In this document: piece by piece, positions 6,150-6,854 of the stretch
How the letters are laid out: every line of letters starts with the position of its first letter
Position numbering within the stretch: the stretch's first letter is position 1
Origin: Candidatus Fermentithermobacillaceae bacterium UBA3951
GTDB lineage: Bacteria > Bacillota > Sulfobacillia > Fermentithermobacillales > Fermentithermobacillaceae
Reading direction: 5' to 3'
NCBI GenBank assembly: GCA_002385465.1
Contig: DGDN01000016.1
Span: 6,914-13,767, forward strand
Length of the DNA: 6,854 bases
Position numbers and translations under genes: made by a program
Notes under the pieces: model-generated
Database searches by the model: none
What the model was told of the DNA's origin: nothing
Seen by the model: only the letters and a program-made list of their open reading frames with translations

Positions 6150-6569
6150 ATGCTGCAGGAGTTCAAGAAATTCGCCATGAAAGGCAACGTGATTGACCTG
6201 GCCATCGGCGTTATTATCGGCGGCGCCTTCGGGAAGATTGTCACCTCGCTGGTGAACGACATAATCATGCCGCTACTTGGGATTGTGGTGGGGCGGATAG
6301 ACCTTACCTCGTTGAAACTGGTGATAAGGCCGGCCTCAGAAGCTCTTGCGGAGCTGTCGATCCCGTACGGACAATTCTTGCAGACCGCGGTGGATTTTCT
6401 TATCATAGCCTTTTCGCTCTTCTTTGTGACGAGAGCGATCGTTAGGTTCCAGAAGAAAGAAGAAGAGAAGTCGCAGGCACCTCCGCCTCCTCCGGAGCCT
6501 TCCAAAGAAGAGCAGTTGCTCACGGAGATCCGTGACCTGCTGAGAGAGGGAGTTGGGGGAGGTAAGTAG
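6150..6569 (+). CDS. mscL: Large-conductance mechanosensitive channel MscL
   Basis: Homopentameric membrane channel that opens under high membrane tension and releases solutes on osmotic downshock. The protein is 139 aa, the usual size. An amphipathic N-terminal helix (MLQEFKKFAMKGN) leads into TM1 at about 15-43, with the conserved pore-lining AIGVIIGGAFGKIVTSLVNDIIMP. A short external loop follows, then IPYGQF at 71-76 just before TM2 (about 77-100). A charged cytoplasmic linker carries five consecutive prolines (111-115), and a final helix at about 119-133 (EEQLLTEIRDLLRE) corresponds to the C-terminal bundle. ATG 6150 has GAGAGGAGAA about seven bases upstream and matches the family N-terminus; the frame extends upstream to 6084 but that overlaps the amidohydrolase end. 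It lies 56 bp after the amidohydrolase with no terminator seen between, so read-through is possible. The proline run is longer than typical. Confidence 0.97.
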   Translation: MLQEFKKFAMKGNVIDLAIGVIIGGAFGKIVTSLVNDIIMPLLGIVVGRIDLTSLKLVIRPASEALAELSIPYGQFLQTAVDFLIIAFSLFFVTRAIVRFQKKEEEKSQAPPPPPEPSKEEQLLTEIRDLLREGVGGGK

Positions 6570-6628
6570 AGGCTGGTTTCAGCGCTGAGCGGCCCGATTG
6601 GCTCCTATACGTAAGCTCGTGGATGAGA

Positions 6629-6653
6629 TGATACGTCGCTCGGGTGCGTATCA
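6629..6653. terminator. Possible weak terminator hairpin after mscL
   Basis: A 7-bp inverted repeat, TGATACG (6629-6635) with CGTATCA (6647-6653) around an 11-base loop, lies 60 bp past the mscL stop. It is followed by CCTACTATGGCCTTTCTT, which has only a weak T-run. A separate perfect palindrome TCAGCGCTGA (6579-6588) sits nearer the stop. Either could form in the transcript, but neither is a classic intrinsic terminator. Confidence 0.3.
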
Positions 6654-6811
6654 CCTACTATGGCCTTTCTTATGCGTAAACTCAGAACTGAAGACCTCCA
6701 GAGGCTGTACACCTCGGCCTGCGAGTTGCCTTTCCTACATGGGTAGATATGGGTAGACTCTCAACGCTTATTGCGACGAGATGGCAAGCTCATCCGCACA
6801 CAGTTTCCATT

Positions 6812-6854
6812 TGTCAACGGCCATTAAAATCTCCCCACTTTCGGCCAAACTTTT
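6812..6854. mobile_element. Probable terminal end of an IS21-family insertion sequence (cut by window edge)
   Basis: The stretch starts TGTCAACGGCCATTAAAA and continues with CTCCCCACTTTCGGCCAAA. It contains two copies of CGGCCA, at 6818-6823 and 6842-6847, 24 bp apart. From recall, IS21-type elements in Bacillota start with TG and have ends built of such repeated GGCCA / CCCCAC blocks. The element would extend right beyond the window; no transposase is visible here. The local base composition is also more AT-rich than the genes to the left. Identification rests on remembered end sequences only. Confidence 0.4.

Noticed and set aside
6659..6745. A 28-codon plus-strand frame beginning MAFLMRKLRTEDLQ
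   Set aside because: No ribosome binding site, too short, and no recognised family; mentioned only as a possible remnant beside the insertion sequence end.

Overview
The window reads as chromosomal DNA of a spore-forming member of the Bacillota (Firmicutes), moderately GC-rich by eye. The evidence is a tiny Gly-rich plus hydrophobic protein of the YjcZ type, strong AGGAGG-type ribosome binding sites, several GTG starts, and a sigma-K-like promoter motif ahead of the small gene. The species cannot be told from the sequence. No rRNA, tRNA, CRISPR array or complete mobile element was found.

Layout. Bases 1-244 are non-coding or at best doubtful and hold two short degenerate tandem repeats (17-bp and 12-bp units). 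A beta-class DNA methyltransferase (245-1378, +) follows, with no restriction partner in view. A 148-bp gap carries a possible sporulation promoter, and on the opposite strand a perfect Shine-Dalgarno sequence in front of only nine codons. Next is a 37-residue YjcZ-like protein (1527-1640, +) that is easily missed because of its size. A strong hairpin (1659-1696) separates it from the convergent gene for L-glutamate gamma-semialdehyde (1-pyrroline-5-carboxylate) dehydrogenase (1727-3358, -). That enzyme is strikingly like the ALDH4A1 type of animal mitochondria.

The stretch between the dehydrogenase and the next gene (3359-3709) is dominated by a degenerate 32-bp tandem repeat with internal dyads. 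One unit has lost exactly 13 bp. Two metal-dependent hydrolases follow as a probable operon on the + strand: a metallo-beta-lactamase-fold hydrolase (3710-4474) and a YtcJ/NfdA-like amidohydrolase (4516-6093). The mechanosensitive channel MscL (6150-6569) lies 56 bp further on and could be co-transcribed. The last 285 bp contain small dyads and, at the right edge (from about 6812), a sequence that looks like the terminal repeat of an IS21-family insertion sequence.

How the genes fit together: the dehydrogenase feeds proline or arginine carbon into glutamate. The two hydrolases may act on consecutive steps of an unidentified amide, ester or lactone breakdown. MscL is a stand-alone osmotic safety valve. 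The methyltransferase is probably solitary. I found no convincing new multi-gene system. The items most worth a second look are the 32-bp repeat array, the YjcZ-like gene with its sigma-K-like promoter, and the antisense nine-codon reading frame with a perfect ribosome binding site.
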